From JADZFO01 sp964512635 (lineage in GTDB: Bacteria; 4484-113; JAFGCY01): a stretch of 64,000 nt of DNA. The position numbers and the translations under genes are program-made. The notes below the pieces were generated by a model. The model worked only from the letters and a program-made list of their open reading frames with translations, was not told the DNA's origin and ran no database searches. The stretch spans positions 1 to 64,000 of the forward strand of contig CAZEJB010000001.1 in assembly GCA_964512635.1 (NCBI GenBank), read 5' to 3'. Below, piece after piece: positions 51,481 to 62,200 of the stretch; the stretch's first letter is position 1, and each line of letters starts with the position of its first letter.

Positions 51481-52410
51481 TTGAGCGCGCTCATAAAGAA
51501 GCTGCCTGGAATGTGCCTTGAGGTGCTGGCTTGTCTTGCGCGCCCCAGATCACGCCGTGGCGGCGCACCCATTGTTCTGATCATCGCAGGAGCCGTGGCC
51601 GTGCTGGCACTGGCGGCGGCGGGATTCCTGTTTGTCCAGATGCAGGGACTGAAGAAGAAGGTCGCGATTGAAGGCGGGGTACAGCCACGGGGTCTTGAGC
51701 CGGCGGCGGAGGAAGAAGTCTCGCACGCCGAGGATATCCGCGAAGAACCTGCTGAAGTTACATATGAGCTTGGCAAGTTCACCGCCAATACATCCGACGG
51801 CCGGCATGCGACCATGACCATCGCGCTTTCACTGGAGAGTTTCTACAGCAGCGAGGACTGGGCCACCTATGAAGGCATGATGGAGGCTTACAACCATCAG
51901 CTGGAGTTCTACAACCAGTATCAGCGCGGCGAGGTGGATGAGTCCGGCAAGCCGAAAAAGAAGGGCAAGGAAGGACACGCATCCATGCCAGGTGAACCGG
52001 GCGAAGATGAGCTGAAGGTGACTATGGCGTCTTTCAGCCCGGCTCCTCAGAGCCCCGCGGCACCTGGTGCCCAGCAGTATCTGACGAGCGCAGAGATGCC
52101 GGTCGATCCATCCGAGTATCCGACGGGGGCTATCCCGGCCGGCCACGGTGAGAAGAAGGCCGAGCCGCCCAAGCTGCCGGAAGAGGTGCCGCTGCCGCAG
52201 ACGATCTTCGCTAAGCAGCTCGACGAAAAGGCGGTTGAGGTGCGGGACATGGTGATCGATGAGATCAACCGGCGCACCGCCTCGGAGTTGTCTTCACCCG
52301 AAGGCAAGGCCTCATTCAAGGAGGCCGTCATCGCGGGTATCGGCGAGCTGATTGATGCCCACTATGGCAAAGTACTGGAAGTCTATTTGCCGGAGATTGT
52401 GACCGGCTAG
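51481..52410 (+). CDS. fliL: FliL-like flagellar stator-associated protein with insertion
   Basis: 309 aa, about twice the usual FliL length. Membrane helix at about 29-53 (GAPIVLIIAGAVAVLALAAA). FliL core start TYELGKFTANTSDGRHATMT (about 92-111) and C-terminal half KAVEVRDMVIDEINRRTASE with VIAGIGELIDAHYGKVLEVY. Between them sits about 110 residues of inserted Lys/Pro/Glu-rich sequence (about 140-245). The start is TTG 51481, seven bases after GGAGGAG; GTG 51454 has no such signal. FliL rings surround stator units, consistent with position after motA-motB. Confidence 0.8.
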   Translation: MSALIKKLPGMCLEVLACLARPRSRRGGAPIVLIIAGAVAVLALAAAGFLFVQMQGLKKKVAIEGGVQPRGLEPAAEEEVSHAEDIREEPAEVTYELGKFTANTSDGRHATMTIALSLESFYSSEDWATYEGMMEAYNHQLEFYNQYQRGEVDESGKPKKKGKEGHASMPGEPGEDELKVTMASFSPAPQSPAAPGAQQYLTSAEMPVDPSEYPTGAIPAGHGEKKAEPPKLPEEVPLPQTIFAKQLDEKAVEVRDMVIDEINRRTASELSSPEGKASFKEAVIAGIGELIDAHYGKVLEVYLPEIVTG

Positions 52411-52428
52411 CGTCCTGGGGAGAATTGG

Positions 52429-54204
52429 ATGCGTTATCTACCTTACGGCCCGCGCGGCCATCGCGGCCTGGCGACGCTATGTCTGGCGATTGTGCTGGCT
52501 TTGAGCAGCAGCGCCTGCGGCGGCGCCAGCAAGCTGAGCGTTGAGCTGCCGCCGGACAGCGAGCAGCCGACAACTTTGCTGACCCCGGATAAGCGAATCA
52601 AGGCCATTGTGCCACCGGCCGCCGTGACGGATGCGGTCCGCCTGTTGCTGGTCAACAGCACCGAGATGGATGCCAGTGTGCCAGGACCTGACGGCCGCAG
52701 CCTGCTGATGTCCGTTGATCTGTCCGGGACAGTCGTCCCCAGCAATGACAGCAGCGCAGGCGGTGCCGGAACCGGCAGCGGTGCTGGTGGCACGGGCAGC
52801 GGAACTGATACTCCAGAGGTGCCGGTTGCCAGCCTCGAGCTGCCGATTGAAATTCGCTTCCAGCTTCAGCCTGCGCTGGCCCCGGGCCTGACGGTTCCGA
52901 TCTACACCTTCAACGAAGTATCGCAGCGCTACGAGGCCGGCAGCCTGAGTGCGGCGACGAGTGAGGATGGCACGGAGCTTGTTTTCAGTGCGGCCGATTT
53001 TGGGCGCTATGGTTTCTACAGCCTCAAGGCGGACGAACTTCCGCCGCCAGCCCCGACGGGCTTGAAACTGCTGGCAGCTTCCACGCAGGTCCGGCGACTG
53101 AGCTGGCTGCCAGTCCCCGGAGCAGCCGGCTACAACCTTTACCGTGCGGCGGATACCGGGATCGCCGAGCCGAGCTTCAGCAAGATCAACAGCGCGCTGC
53201 TGGCCGAGACGACAATAAGCGACCAACTCAGCGCAGCGGGAGGCTACCTTTACTACGTCACCAGCGTCTGGCCCGAGAATGACGCGGCGCAGAGCCTGGA
53301 GAGCCTGCCGGGCACGACACTCGCCAGTCCGGCGGTTGTGTTTGATGTCCTGTTTGAGTTTGGCAGCGACAAGGCTGCCGGCCTGCGGCGGCCCACCAGC
53401 CTGGCTCTGGACTCCGCTGGCGGGCGCCTGTTTGTCGCCGACCCCTATGCCGGAGATGTGTATGTCTTCAGCACCGGCGGCAAGCTGCTGGGGAGCTTTT
53501 ACCGCTATGGCAGTATTGAAGGCGCCGTTCCCAGCGCGCTGGCCTACGACAGCACGCTTGAGCGGCTCTACGTTGGCGATTCCGGGACGCACAGCATCTA
53601 TCTGCTGAACGCGGGCACCGATAACCCGGCCCCGCCCTATTCGCTTGTCGGCACCTTTGGGCAGGAGGGCGCGGCGGCCGGCGAGTTCGCCAGCCCCAGC
53701 GCGATCTGCATCTGGGGCGATGAAGTGCTGGTCGCCGACCGTGGGAACGACAACCTGCAGGTCTTTACGCCGCTGGGCGTTTATCTGCGCACCCTGGCGA
53801 TGGCGGGGTCGCAGGACGGGCAGCTGCTTGATCCGCAGGCGCTGTTGATCCAGGGCGCTGGTGGTCTGCTGATCGCCGATACGGGTAACCTGCGGCTGGC
53901 GGGCTTTGGCGACGACATGGCCCCGGCCACGCCGATCACCCTTGATCCGCTGCTGACAGGACCGTTGACGCCGGCCGGTCTGGCCGAGGATTTCCGCGGC
54001 CAGGTTTATGTCTCGGACCCGCCAGGGCGCTGCGTCCGTGTGCTGGACAGCAGCGGTGCCGAGCTGTTCAGCTTTGGCTCGCAGGGCAGTCTGGTGGTGG
54101 AGCTCGGCGCGGGTGGCCCGGCAGGACTTGCGCTGGATCCGCTGACCGGCTGGCTGTATGTCTGCGACCCTGACAACAGCCGCATTCTTGTCTTCGCCAG
54201 TTAG
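52429..54204 (+). CDS. NHL-repeat lipoprotein with FnIII domain
   Basis: 591 aa. Lipobox SSAC (C30). N-terminal beta domain (about 45-200) with IKAIVPPAAVTDAVRLLLV, resembling ZU5-type modules. FnIII-like domain about 203-300 (VRRLSWLPVPGAAGYNLYRA). Then an NHL-type six-bladed propeller (about 305-591): repeats of GLRRPTSLALDSAGGRLFVAD, DSTLERLYVGDSGTHSIYL and GLALDPLTGWLYVCDPDNSR. GGGGAG upstream of the ATG. Probably a surface binding protein. Confidence 0.85.
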   Translation: MRYLPYGPRGHRGLATLCLAIVLALSSSACGGASKLSVELPPDSEQPTTLLTPDKRIKAIVPPAAVTDAVRLLLVNSTEMDASVPGPDGRSLLMSVDLSGTVVPSNDSSAGGAGTGSGAGGTGSGTDTPEVPVASLELPIEIRFQLQPALAPGLTVPIYTFNEVSQRYEAGSLSAATSEDGTELVFSAADFGRYGFYSLKADELPPPAPTGLKLLAASTQVRRLSWLPVPGAAGYNLYRAADTGIAEPSFSKINSALLAETTISDQLSAAGGYLYYVTSVWPENDAAQSLESLPGTTLASPAVVFDVLFEFGSDKAAGLRRPTSLALDSAGGRLFVADPYAGDVYVFSTGGKLLGSFYRYGSIEGAVPSALAYDSTLERLYVGDSGTHSIYLLNAGTDNPAPPYSLVGTFGQEGAAAGEFASPSAICIWGDEVLVADRGNDNLQVFTPLGVYLRTLAMAGSQDGQLLDPQALLIQGAGGLLIADTGNLRLAGFGDDMAPATPITLDPLLTGPLTPAGLAEDFRGQVYVSDPPGRCVRVLDSSGAELFSFGSQGSLVVELGAGGPAGLALDPLTGWLYVCDPDNSRILVFAS

Positions 54205-54221
54205 CCGCGGTAGACTCAGTA

Positions 54222-55355
54222 ATGCTCCATCAGCAGACAGGCAGCCGCAGTGCTGTTTTGCCGGCGGCAATGATCTGCGCCGGGCTCATCCTGCTTAGCG
54301 GCTGCGGCAGCGCTGAAGCACCTGTGGCCGGAAAGGCTGAGATCGGCACGGCGCTGATCCAGCGCCGGCAGTTACCTGACACTCGCGGCCTGCCGGGGCT
54401 GGGCCAACTCAGGGGCCTGAGCTCCACCCTGAACCTCAACCTGGCTGGGACTGAAGCCGCCATGCTGATCGGGCCGCAGTCCTGGAACAGCGGTGATCTG
54501 ATTCTGCAGCCCGAATCCGGCGGCTCAGCGATCGCAGTCTATGCCTTCCGCGCGGAGGGCCGCACGCAAAGCGGACTCGCGCTTGAGGTTTCGGAGCTCG
54601 GCCCGAGTGGCTTCTGGGTCGCCCTGGCGGATTTTGGCGCCGGGCGCTGGGACATCCGCGGGCCCTTCACGCAGTCGCTGGGCCTACCGATGGCGGGGGC
54701 GGACTATATCAATGCCGATGGCGAGGCCTATGCCGCGCTAATCGCCTACGGTGATGCCGTGACCGTTGACCAGGCGACCCTGGTTGTCACGGGGGCGGAT
54801 GCACAAAACGACTGGCCGGCAGGCAACAAACCACTGCGCACGGCCTGGCTGAAGAGCTGGTATCTGCCGCTGCCTTTGCTGGGCGGCGCAGACGGCGTTT
54901 ATCAGGGATCGGCGGAGCGCATGATGGCCGACGAGGTTTTCGAGCGGCTCAACACTTTTCGCGCAGAGAACGGCCTGGACCCGCTGCTGCGCGAAGAGCA
55001 TCTGGATGCACAGTCCTGCGCGCACTGCCGCGACATGGCTTCGCGCCTGTACTTTGAGCATGACAGCCCGGAGGGAATGGATCCCGGCGAGCGGCTGGAT
55101 GCGATGGACCCGCCCTTCTGGCTGCTCTGGGCCGAGAACATTGCCGTAGGCTATCAAAGCCCTGAGGACGTAACCACCGGCTGGATTAACAGCGACGGCC
55201 ACCGGATGAACATGCTGCTGGAAGACGCTGACTACGTTGGCATCGGGGTCTGGCGCAATTACTTCGGCACGCTGTACTGGGCGCACAACTTTGGCAGTTT
55301 CGACAGCGACCCGGCCGCCCATGACTGGATTGAGCCGGGCGAGGAGCAGCCCTGA
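54222..55355 (+). CDS. CAP/SCP-domain lipoprotein
   Basis: 377 aa. Lipobox LSGC (C28). Residues 75-195 form the unnamed domain shared with the FnIII lipoproteins (GFWVALADFGAGRWDIRGPF; GADYINADGEAYAALIAYGD). A CAP domain follows (about 230-365) with EVFERLNTFRAENGLDPL, CRDMASRLYFEHDSPEG, AENIAVGY and WINSDGHRMNMLL, containing the two His and two Glu of the CAP cavity. CAP proteins bind lipids, divalent ions or act as proteases in various systems. TAGACT lies five bases before the ATG with no ribosome binding site. Confidence 0.88.
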   Translation: MLHQQTGSRSAVLPAAMICAGLILLSGCGSAEAPVAGKAEIGTALIQRRQLPDTRGLPGLGQLRGLSSTLNLNLAGTEAAMLIGPQSWNSGDLILQPESGGSAIAVYAFRAEGRTQSGLALEVSELGPSGFWVALADFGAGRWDIRGPFTQSLGLPMAGADYINADGEAYAALIAYGDAVTVDQATLVVTGADAQNDWPAGNKPLRTAWLKSWYLPLPLLGGADGVYQGSAERMMADEVFERLNTFRAENGLDPLLREEHLDAQSCAHCRDMASRLYFEHDSPEGMDPGERLDAMDPPFWLLWAENIAVGYQSPEDVTTGWINSDGHRMNMLLEDADYVGIGVWRNYFGTLYWAHNFGSFDSDPAAHDWIEPGEEQP

Positions 55356-55377
55356 GCTTTCGAAACCCGCACAGGCC

Positions 55378-56232
55378 TCAGCGTCCGGCGGAACGGGCGT
55401 AGAGCTTCAGGATCAGGCCCGGGAGCAGAGCGTTGAGCAGCACGCCGAAGGTCCCCCAGGCATGCGGATAAACAGTCGGCCGGCGTGTAGCAATCGCGCG
55501 GATTACGGCGCGCGCCACCTGGTCTGTGCCTTGACGGCTCGAAATGCCACGCGCCAGCGGATTGCTGCTGCGGCGTGAGCGCTGGACCGAGCTGACTGCT
55601 GTGCCGCCCGTGAGGTCCGGTGCGTTTGCGCCAAACTCGCTGACCGTCGGCCCAGGATAGACCGTGGTGATGCAGATCTTCCGGCCTGCCGTGCTGTGCT
55701 GCAGCTCCTGGCGCAGGGTGTCTCCGATGGCGCTCATGCCGTGCTTGGCTGCACTGTAGGCGCCGTTATAGGCATAGCCGCTGCGCCCGCCGAGGCTGCA
55801 GATATCGATGATCTGCCCGGGATGGCCGCTGGCCAGCCACTGCGGCAGCAGGGCCTGATAGGCCCACAGCGCGCCAAGGCAGTTAAGGCGGAATTGCTCA
55901 ATCATCAGCTCTTCGCTGGCTTCCAGCAGGTGATGGCGTACACCGGCGCCGGCATTGCTGATCCAGACATCGATCTCGCCTCCAGCCCGCCGCGCGCTTT
56001 GCGCCAGCGTAAACACTTCCTCGCGGCGACTGACATCGCAGCGCTGGCAATAAATCTCCAGCCCCGGGCGACGCAGGGCCGTCGCCAGTTCCTCCAGCAC
56101 TTCCAGCCGTCGTGCGGCCAGGCTCAGGCGCAGGGGGCGGCCGGACGCGGAGGATGACAGCAGGCGCGCACAGGCGGCGCCGATGCCGGAGGAAGCTCCG
56201 GTGATGAGGATGTGGCGGGGCTTAGGCTGCAC
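55378..56232 (-). CDS. Short-chain dehydrogenase/reductase
   Basis: 284 aa. Rossmann fold with TGASSGIG (residues 11-18), NAG (near 95), catalytic S (ICSLGGRSG) and Y-x3-K in AYSAAKHG. The cofactor preference (Arg-rich AARR after the second strand) suggests NADP(H). The C-terminal segment (about 255-275) is hydrophobic, possibly for membrane association, as in SDR relatives acting on lipids. Start GTG 56232 six bases after TAAACT, no ribosome binding site. Substrate unknown. Confidence 0.92.
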   Translation of the reverse strand: MQPKPRHILITGASSGIGAACARLLSSSASGRPLRLSLAARRLEVLEELATALRRPGLEIYCQRCDVSRREEVFTLAQSARRAGGEIDVWISNAGAGVRHHLLEASEELMIEQFRLNCLGALWAYQALLPQWLASGHPGQIIDICSLGGRSGYAYNGAYSAAKHGMSAIGDTLRQELQHSTAGRKICITTVYPGPTVSEFGANAPDLTGGTAVSSVQRSRRSSNPLARGISSRQGTDQVARAVIRAIATRRPTVYPHAWGTFGVLLNALLPGLILKLYARSAGR

Positions 56233-56238
56233 CCGCGC

Positions 56239-56244
56239 AGTTTA
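56239..56244 (-). promoter_or_regulatory. -10 box (TAAACT) of the SDR gene, leaderless type
   Basis: Six bases before the GTG start; it falls between the SDR start and the stop of the giant kinase. Confidence 0.6.
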
Positions 56245-56247
56245 GCC

Positions 56248-59200
56248 CTAGTCGTGGGGCTGATCGACAGCCGGGCGGATGCGGGACAGCACCTGACGAA
56301 TAGTCTGGGCCAGGTCCATCATGCCGACAGGTTTGAAGAGATAAGCCTGGACGCCCATCTCCTGAGCCTGTTCCGGAGTGAACATCTCGCTGTAGCCGGT
56401 GCAGACGATGATCGGCAGGTCAGAGCGCTGTTCAAGCAGGCGTGAGGACAGCGAAGCGCCGGTCATGAAGGGCATGGTCTGGTCGGTGATCAGCAGGTCG
56501 AAGTCCTGGGGATGCTCAGTGAACTCCCGCAGCGCCTGGCGCGGGTCGGTGAAGCGGGTCACACGGTAGCCGAGGCGGCCGAGCATGATGCTGACCATTT
56601 CGGCGATGGCTTCCTCGTCGTCGACCAGCAGGATCCGCTCGTTGCCGATGGGCGCTTCGGGCTCGCTGCGCTCCTCGACTTCCACTGCCGCCTCGACCAT
56701 CGGCAGGAAGACCTTAAAGGTTGTGCCCTTGCCGAGATCGGAGGTGACATGAATGGCGCCGCCAAGGCTGTGGATGATGCCGTGAACCACTGAAAGGCCC
56801 ATGCCGGTTCCCTCGCCCACTGGCTTGGTCGTGTAGAAAGGCTCGAAGATGCGCTCCAGCACTTCCTTGCTCATGCCCGAGCCGGTGTCGCTGACCAGCA
56901 GCTCCGCATGCAGTCCCGGGTGCAGGTCGGGATAGAAGCGGGCGAACTCGGCATCCCAGAAGACGCGGCGCAGACTGACCGTCAGCGTCCCCCCGGTGTC
57001 GCGCATCGCATAGCCGCCGTTCGTGCAGAGATTCATCAGCACCTGGTGCAGCTGCACCGGGTCGCCCAGGACGTGGACATCGCGGTCCATCATTTCGGTG
57101 CGGATGTTTATCGTGGACGGCATCGCCGCGCGCATCAGCTTGGTCGATTCGCGGACGATCAGCGAAAGGTCCACCACGCTGAGCTGCAGATCCGACTGGC
57201 GGCTGAAGGCCAGAATCTGCTGGACGAGGTCGCGGGCGCGCAGGCCTGCCTTCATCACGACGCTGAGGTATTCCTCGGCCTCATGGCCGGTCTCGATGCT
57301 GTCGCGGGCCAGGCCTGTGTAACCCAGGATGGACTGCAGAATGTTGTTGAAGTCGTGGGCAATACCGCCCGCCAGCGTTCCGATGGCTTCCATCTTCTGG
57401 CTCTGGCGCAGCTGGGACTGCATGCGCTTGCGGTCGGAAATGTCGCGCATAACACCGACGAACATTCGCCGGCCGCCAAGGTAGGTGTCTCGGATCGTCA
57501 GGTCGAGGTCAATCGCATGACCGTCCTTGTGGCGGCCGACGACTTCCCGGGACTGGTTGACCTGCCGCGCGCGCCCCAGATCGGAAACCCGCTGAATGGC
57601 CTCTTCATGGCGGATTACATCCTCATCGTGCATGAGGAGATTGAGACGCTGGCCAATCGTTTCTTCGGCTTTGTATCCGAAAATGCGTTCGGCGCCTTCG
57701 CTGTAGGTATCAACCACACCGTTTTCGTCGATCATGATGATCGCTTCCGGTGCCGCGTCCAGGATTGCGCTGGCACGCATACGGTTCTGGTCGGCCTGAT
57801 CACGCGCCAGGAGCAGCTCGTTCTCTGCCTGGATCCGCTCGGTAATGTCCTGAATCGTTCCGCCGACACGCAATATCTGCCCCAGTGGGCTTAGCTCAGG
57901 GATACACTCGGCGTGGACATAGACCTCTTCACCCGAGGGCCGCAGAATCCGGAAGTCCAGCGAAGCCGGCTGGCCCTCGTCCAGCACCGACTGCAGGGCG
58001 GCATGGACACCTTCCTGGTCTTCCGGATGGACGTATTCAAGGATGGTCAGGCCCCGCGGAATGAAGTGGCCGGGCTCAAGGCCGAGGATACGGAACAGCT
58101 CATCGCTCCAGATGGTCTGGCCCGACTCGATACCCCATTGCCAGGAACCAAGGTGCGCCAGTTCCTGCGCGCGAGCCAGGCCGCGCTCACTTTCCCGCAG
58201 CTCCATTTCGCTGCGCCGACGCTCGATGGCGCTGCCAAGCTGGCTGAGGATTGTCTCGGCAAGCTGGCGCTCCTCGCGGGTGAAGGCATGCGCCCGCTCG
58301 TAACCCAGCAGGCACCATCCGATCACGCGGTTAAGATGGCGCACCGGCAGATAAGCAACCGAGCGAACACCCTCCCTTAACAGAGCTTCACTGGCATTCT
58401 CAAAAATACCGCCGCTGCTTATGTCGTCGACCAGCAGTGCTTCTTCAAGGGAAGCATTCCAGGCCGCGAAGTTCTCAACCTGCTGGCGGCTGTCCGGGCC
58501 AAGGCCAAGCCAGGCAGTAAAGCGCGGCAGGGACTCGTTGCGGGTCAGCAGCAGACCGGCTTTGAGCGGCTGGATGGTGTTGCGCAGCGCATCCAGCGCC
58601 GCGGCCAGCAGCTCTTCCTGGCTGCCGCTCTGGCCACAAATATGGCTGAAGTCATAAATGTTCTTCAGCTGGTCGACAGTCTGCTGCAACTGGCGCTGGG
58701 CGCGCTTGCGATCGGTAATGTCGGCCATCACAGCCAGTCCGCGCTGCAGGCTGCCGTCCTCGTTGCGCTCGGCTATCGCGCTCATCAGTACGTCGATACG
58801 CTCCCCGCTGCGCCGGATGAACTGTAGTTCGACATCCTGGCAGTAGCCGTCCGCCATGAATGAACTCATCATGGCCTCAGCGTCGCGGCTGGACTGGTCG
58901 GACACGAACTCGAGTGCATTGCGGCCCAGGACCTCGCCACGCGTATAGCCCATCACTGAAAGCCAGTAATCCGACACGCTGATGATCCGGCCTTCGCGGT
59001 CGATCGAGTGCAGCATGACCGGTGTGTTGTTGTAGAGCGTACGGTAGCGCTGCTCGCTTTCGCGCAGTGCCAGCTCGGCCTGACGCCGCTCTGTAACGTC
59101 GCGGGAAGTAGCAATGATCTCCACGCCTGGGACGCCGCCGTCATCCTGGGCCGGCCGGGTCAGAGTCTCAAACCAGACGTAGCTGCCGTCCTTGCGGCGG

Positions 59201-62200
59201 AAGCGGTAGGTGATGCTCTGGACGCTCTGGCCACGCAGGACAGCGGAATGCGACCGGGCTACCTGCTCGAGGTCGTCGGGGTGGAAATAATCATAGGTTG
59301 AGGTGCCGAGCATTTCCTCCTTGCGGTAGCCCAGCAGGTCGTAACAGGAATCCGAGACATAGGTGAAGATTCCTTCCGGCGTGTTCTTGGAGATCATGTC
59401 GCTGCTGTTCTCAGCCAGCAGTCGATAGCGTTCCTCACTTTCCTTCAGCCGGCGTTCGCTCTGGCTGCGGGCGGTGATGTCGCTGATGGCGCCGATCATG
59501 CGCAGCGGCCGGCCGGCCGCATCCCGCAGGATCAGACCGCGGTCTGAAACCTCGGCATAGCTGCCGTCGCCGCGGCGGAAACGATACTCGCAGGACCAGC
59601 GTTCCGCCCCGAGTGCAAGAGCGTCGTTCAGGCTGCTGGCGGCATACTCGCGGTCATCCGGATGGACGTGCTCATCCCACCAGTATTCGGAATCCGAGTC
59701 ATCGGGAGCAGCGAGGTTGAAGAACTCGTAGTACGAAGCGCTGCGCCAGACAAGCTGACGCTGTATGTCCCAGTCATACAGGGCATCGCTGGTAGCAGCA
59801 TTGACCATGCTGAGTCGTTCTTCACTGGTCTGCAGTTCCAGCTGCGCACGTTCGCGCTGCACAGCGGCGCCGATCAGGCTGGCCGCCAGCTTGAGTGCAT
59901 CCACCTCAGCATACGACCATTCCCGCTCTCGGGTACAGTCGTCAAAACCGATATTGCCCCACCATTCATCGCCGACAAAAATGGGGGCGAGCAGGAGTGA
60001 TTTGATTTCCAGGAAGGCCAGCGATTCCTGGATCGCTTCGGGGAAGGAGGAGATTGAGCCCTGAACAGTTCCGCCCTGGCGCAGGTCATCCTGCCACAGT
60101 GAGCTTGGCGAGCTGCTGAACTCCTGGTCCTGCATCCAGGGGTTGTCGATATAGCGCTGGATGCCTGCCGCGACCCATTCACTGCGGCAGCTGACCAGTC
60201 TTGCACCGGCTTCGTCGCTGTCAATCTCGTAGACAGCCACCCGGCTTACGTTCGCCGCGCGGCCAATACCTTCAAGCAGTTCGTTGCGCAGATCCCGACT
60301 CAGCGGTCCTGCGAGCAGTTTCGGGGCGACTTTGGCAATCGCCTCGAGGATCGCGTCGCGCATGCGCAGCGAACTCTGGGCCTGCTTTCGATCAGTGATA
60401 TCCCTTACGACGACAATGGACTGGGCCTCATCATCCTGTTCGATCAGCGCTGAGGCCACTTCGACATCTATTGCAGTGCCGTCCAGACGCAGCCAGCGCT
60501 CGTCCAGTCCGGGCATACTCCCCATCTGCTCCAGCTGCAGCCTGAAGCGCTCACCGGCAAGATCACGATAGTCGGGATGGACAAGGCTGAGCAGCGGGCG
60601 GCCAACGAGCTGGTTACCGTTGTCAGCACCGATCAGGCGCGCCATCGTGGTGTTGGCGAACTCGACCTTGCCGCTGCGGCACACCAGCACGCCGTCAGGT
60701 GATACGTCCACCAGACTGCGGTAGCGCTCCTCGCTCAGCCGCAACTTTTCATTACTGCGCTGACGCGCAATCGACGCTCCAATCAGGCTGGAAGCCAGCC
60801 GCAGCGCGTCAACCTCGGCATCGGACCAGTTACGCTCCTTGTCCTGCTCATCGAAGCCGATGAAGCCCCAGTGGTCCCGGCCCTCATAAATCGGGACCAT
60901 CAGCAGAGACTGGCTGCCGGTGAACTCCATGCAGGCCTGGCCAGAAGTGTTGACCGTGCTTCGACTCTTTTGGACAACCTCGCCGGCTTCAACCCGCCGC
61001 AGCGAATCCTCGAAAATCGAACCAGCTACATCAAATTCTTTTAGGGCCGCTATCTCGTTCCAGGAAACCACACCTGTGCCGGACCATTCCCCTCGCAGGA
61101 TCGCCAATTCTGTTTCATGACGGTCAAGCCGGCGCTCGAAGACGAACACACGGCTGACTCCGGCAGCACGTCCGAGGCCTTCGAGCATGCGGGCCAGCTG
61201 CTCAGACCAACCTTCATCAGCCAGGAATTCCGGCGCCGAGTAAGCAATGGCCTTAAGGATGTCATCGCGCAGACGCAGCAGGCTTTGAGTTTGCTTACGT
61301 TCGGTGACGTCACGCAGGACCACGATCGCTGCCGGTTCGTCGGCATAGCGGATGGTAGTCGAGGCAACTTCAACTGTGAGCGGCGTACCATCAGCCCGAA
61401 GGAAAACCTCTTCAACAACCGGCAGGATTCCGCCTTGTTCTTCCAACTGAGCCCGGCGATCGCGCGACAGATTCAGATAGTCGGGATGCACAAAGTCCGC
61501 TACTCGACGTCCAACCAGATCGTCTGAAGAGTTCAGACCGAGCATTGCCACCAGGGTCGGATTGGCGAAGCGGAACACCCCGCCACTTGCCACATAAACG
61601 CCATCCGGGGCCACATTTACCAGACTGCGGTAACGCTCTTCGCTTTGCAGCAGCTGATCCAGGGCCCTCGAGCGGGCCATGGCTGCGCCAAGCAGGTTGG
61701 CGGCCAGTTTGAGTACATCGATCTCCGCGGTTGACCAATCGCGCTCCCGCGCCAAATCTTCAACCGCAATAAACCCCCACCATTCCTGTCCGATAAACAG
61801 CGGCACCATCAGGAATGAAAGAGTGCCGCAGGCTTCGAAGGCTTCGCGGGCAGCGGCATCCAGGTCCGAAAGCAGGCCGGAGGCAGGCTGGGCCCGGCGG
61901 AAGAGCGCCTCGAGGTTGGACAAATCCAGCTGGTCATATGGCAGCTTAAGGCATTCAACTGCACCGTCAGCAGACCATTGCAGCCGTGACCGCAGCTCAA
62001 CTGCTGCATCTTCGCCGGATACGCGCTCAAGAAGATACACCCGGCCCACACGTGCTGCCAGACCAAGACGCGAGAGGAGGTCCTGTACCTTGGCGTCGTC
62101 GAGGCTGCCGGCAGTAAACTGAGGCGCCGAGTAGGCAATTGCCTCAAGCATGTCGTCTCGCAAACGCAGCGAGGCCTGTGCTTCGCGCCTTTCAGAGATG

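Noticed and set aside
52477..54270. 597-codon frame opposite the NHL lipoprotein gene; similar long antisense frames at 43064-44620, 38153-39625 and 47556-48932
   Set aside because: Each is complementary to a gene with clear family motifs; the antisense products have no recognisable sequence.
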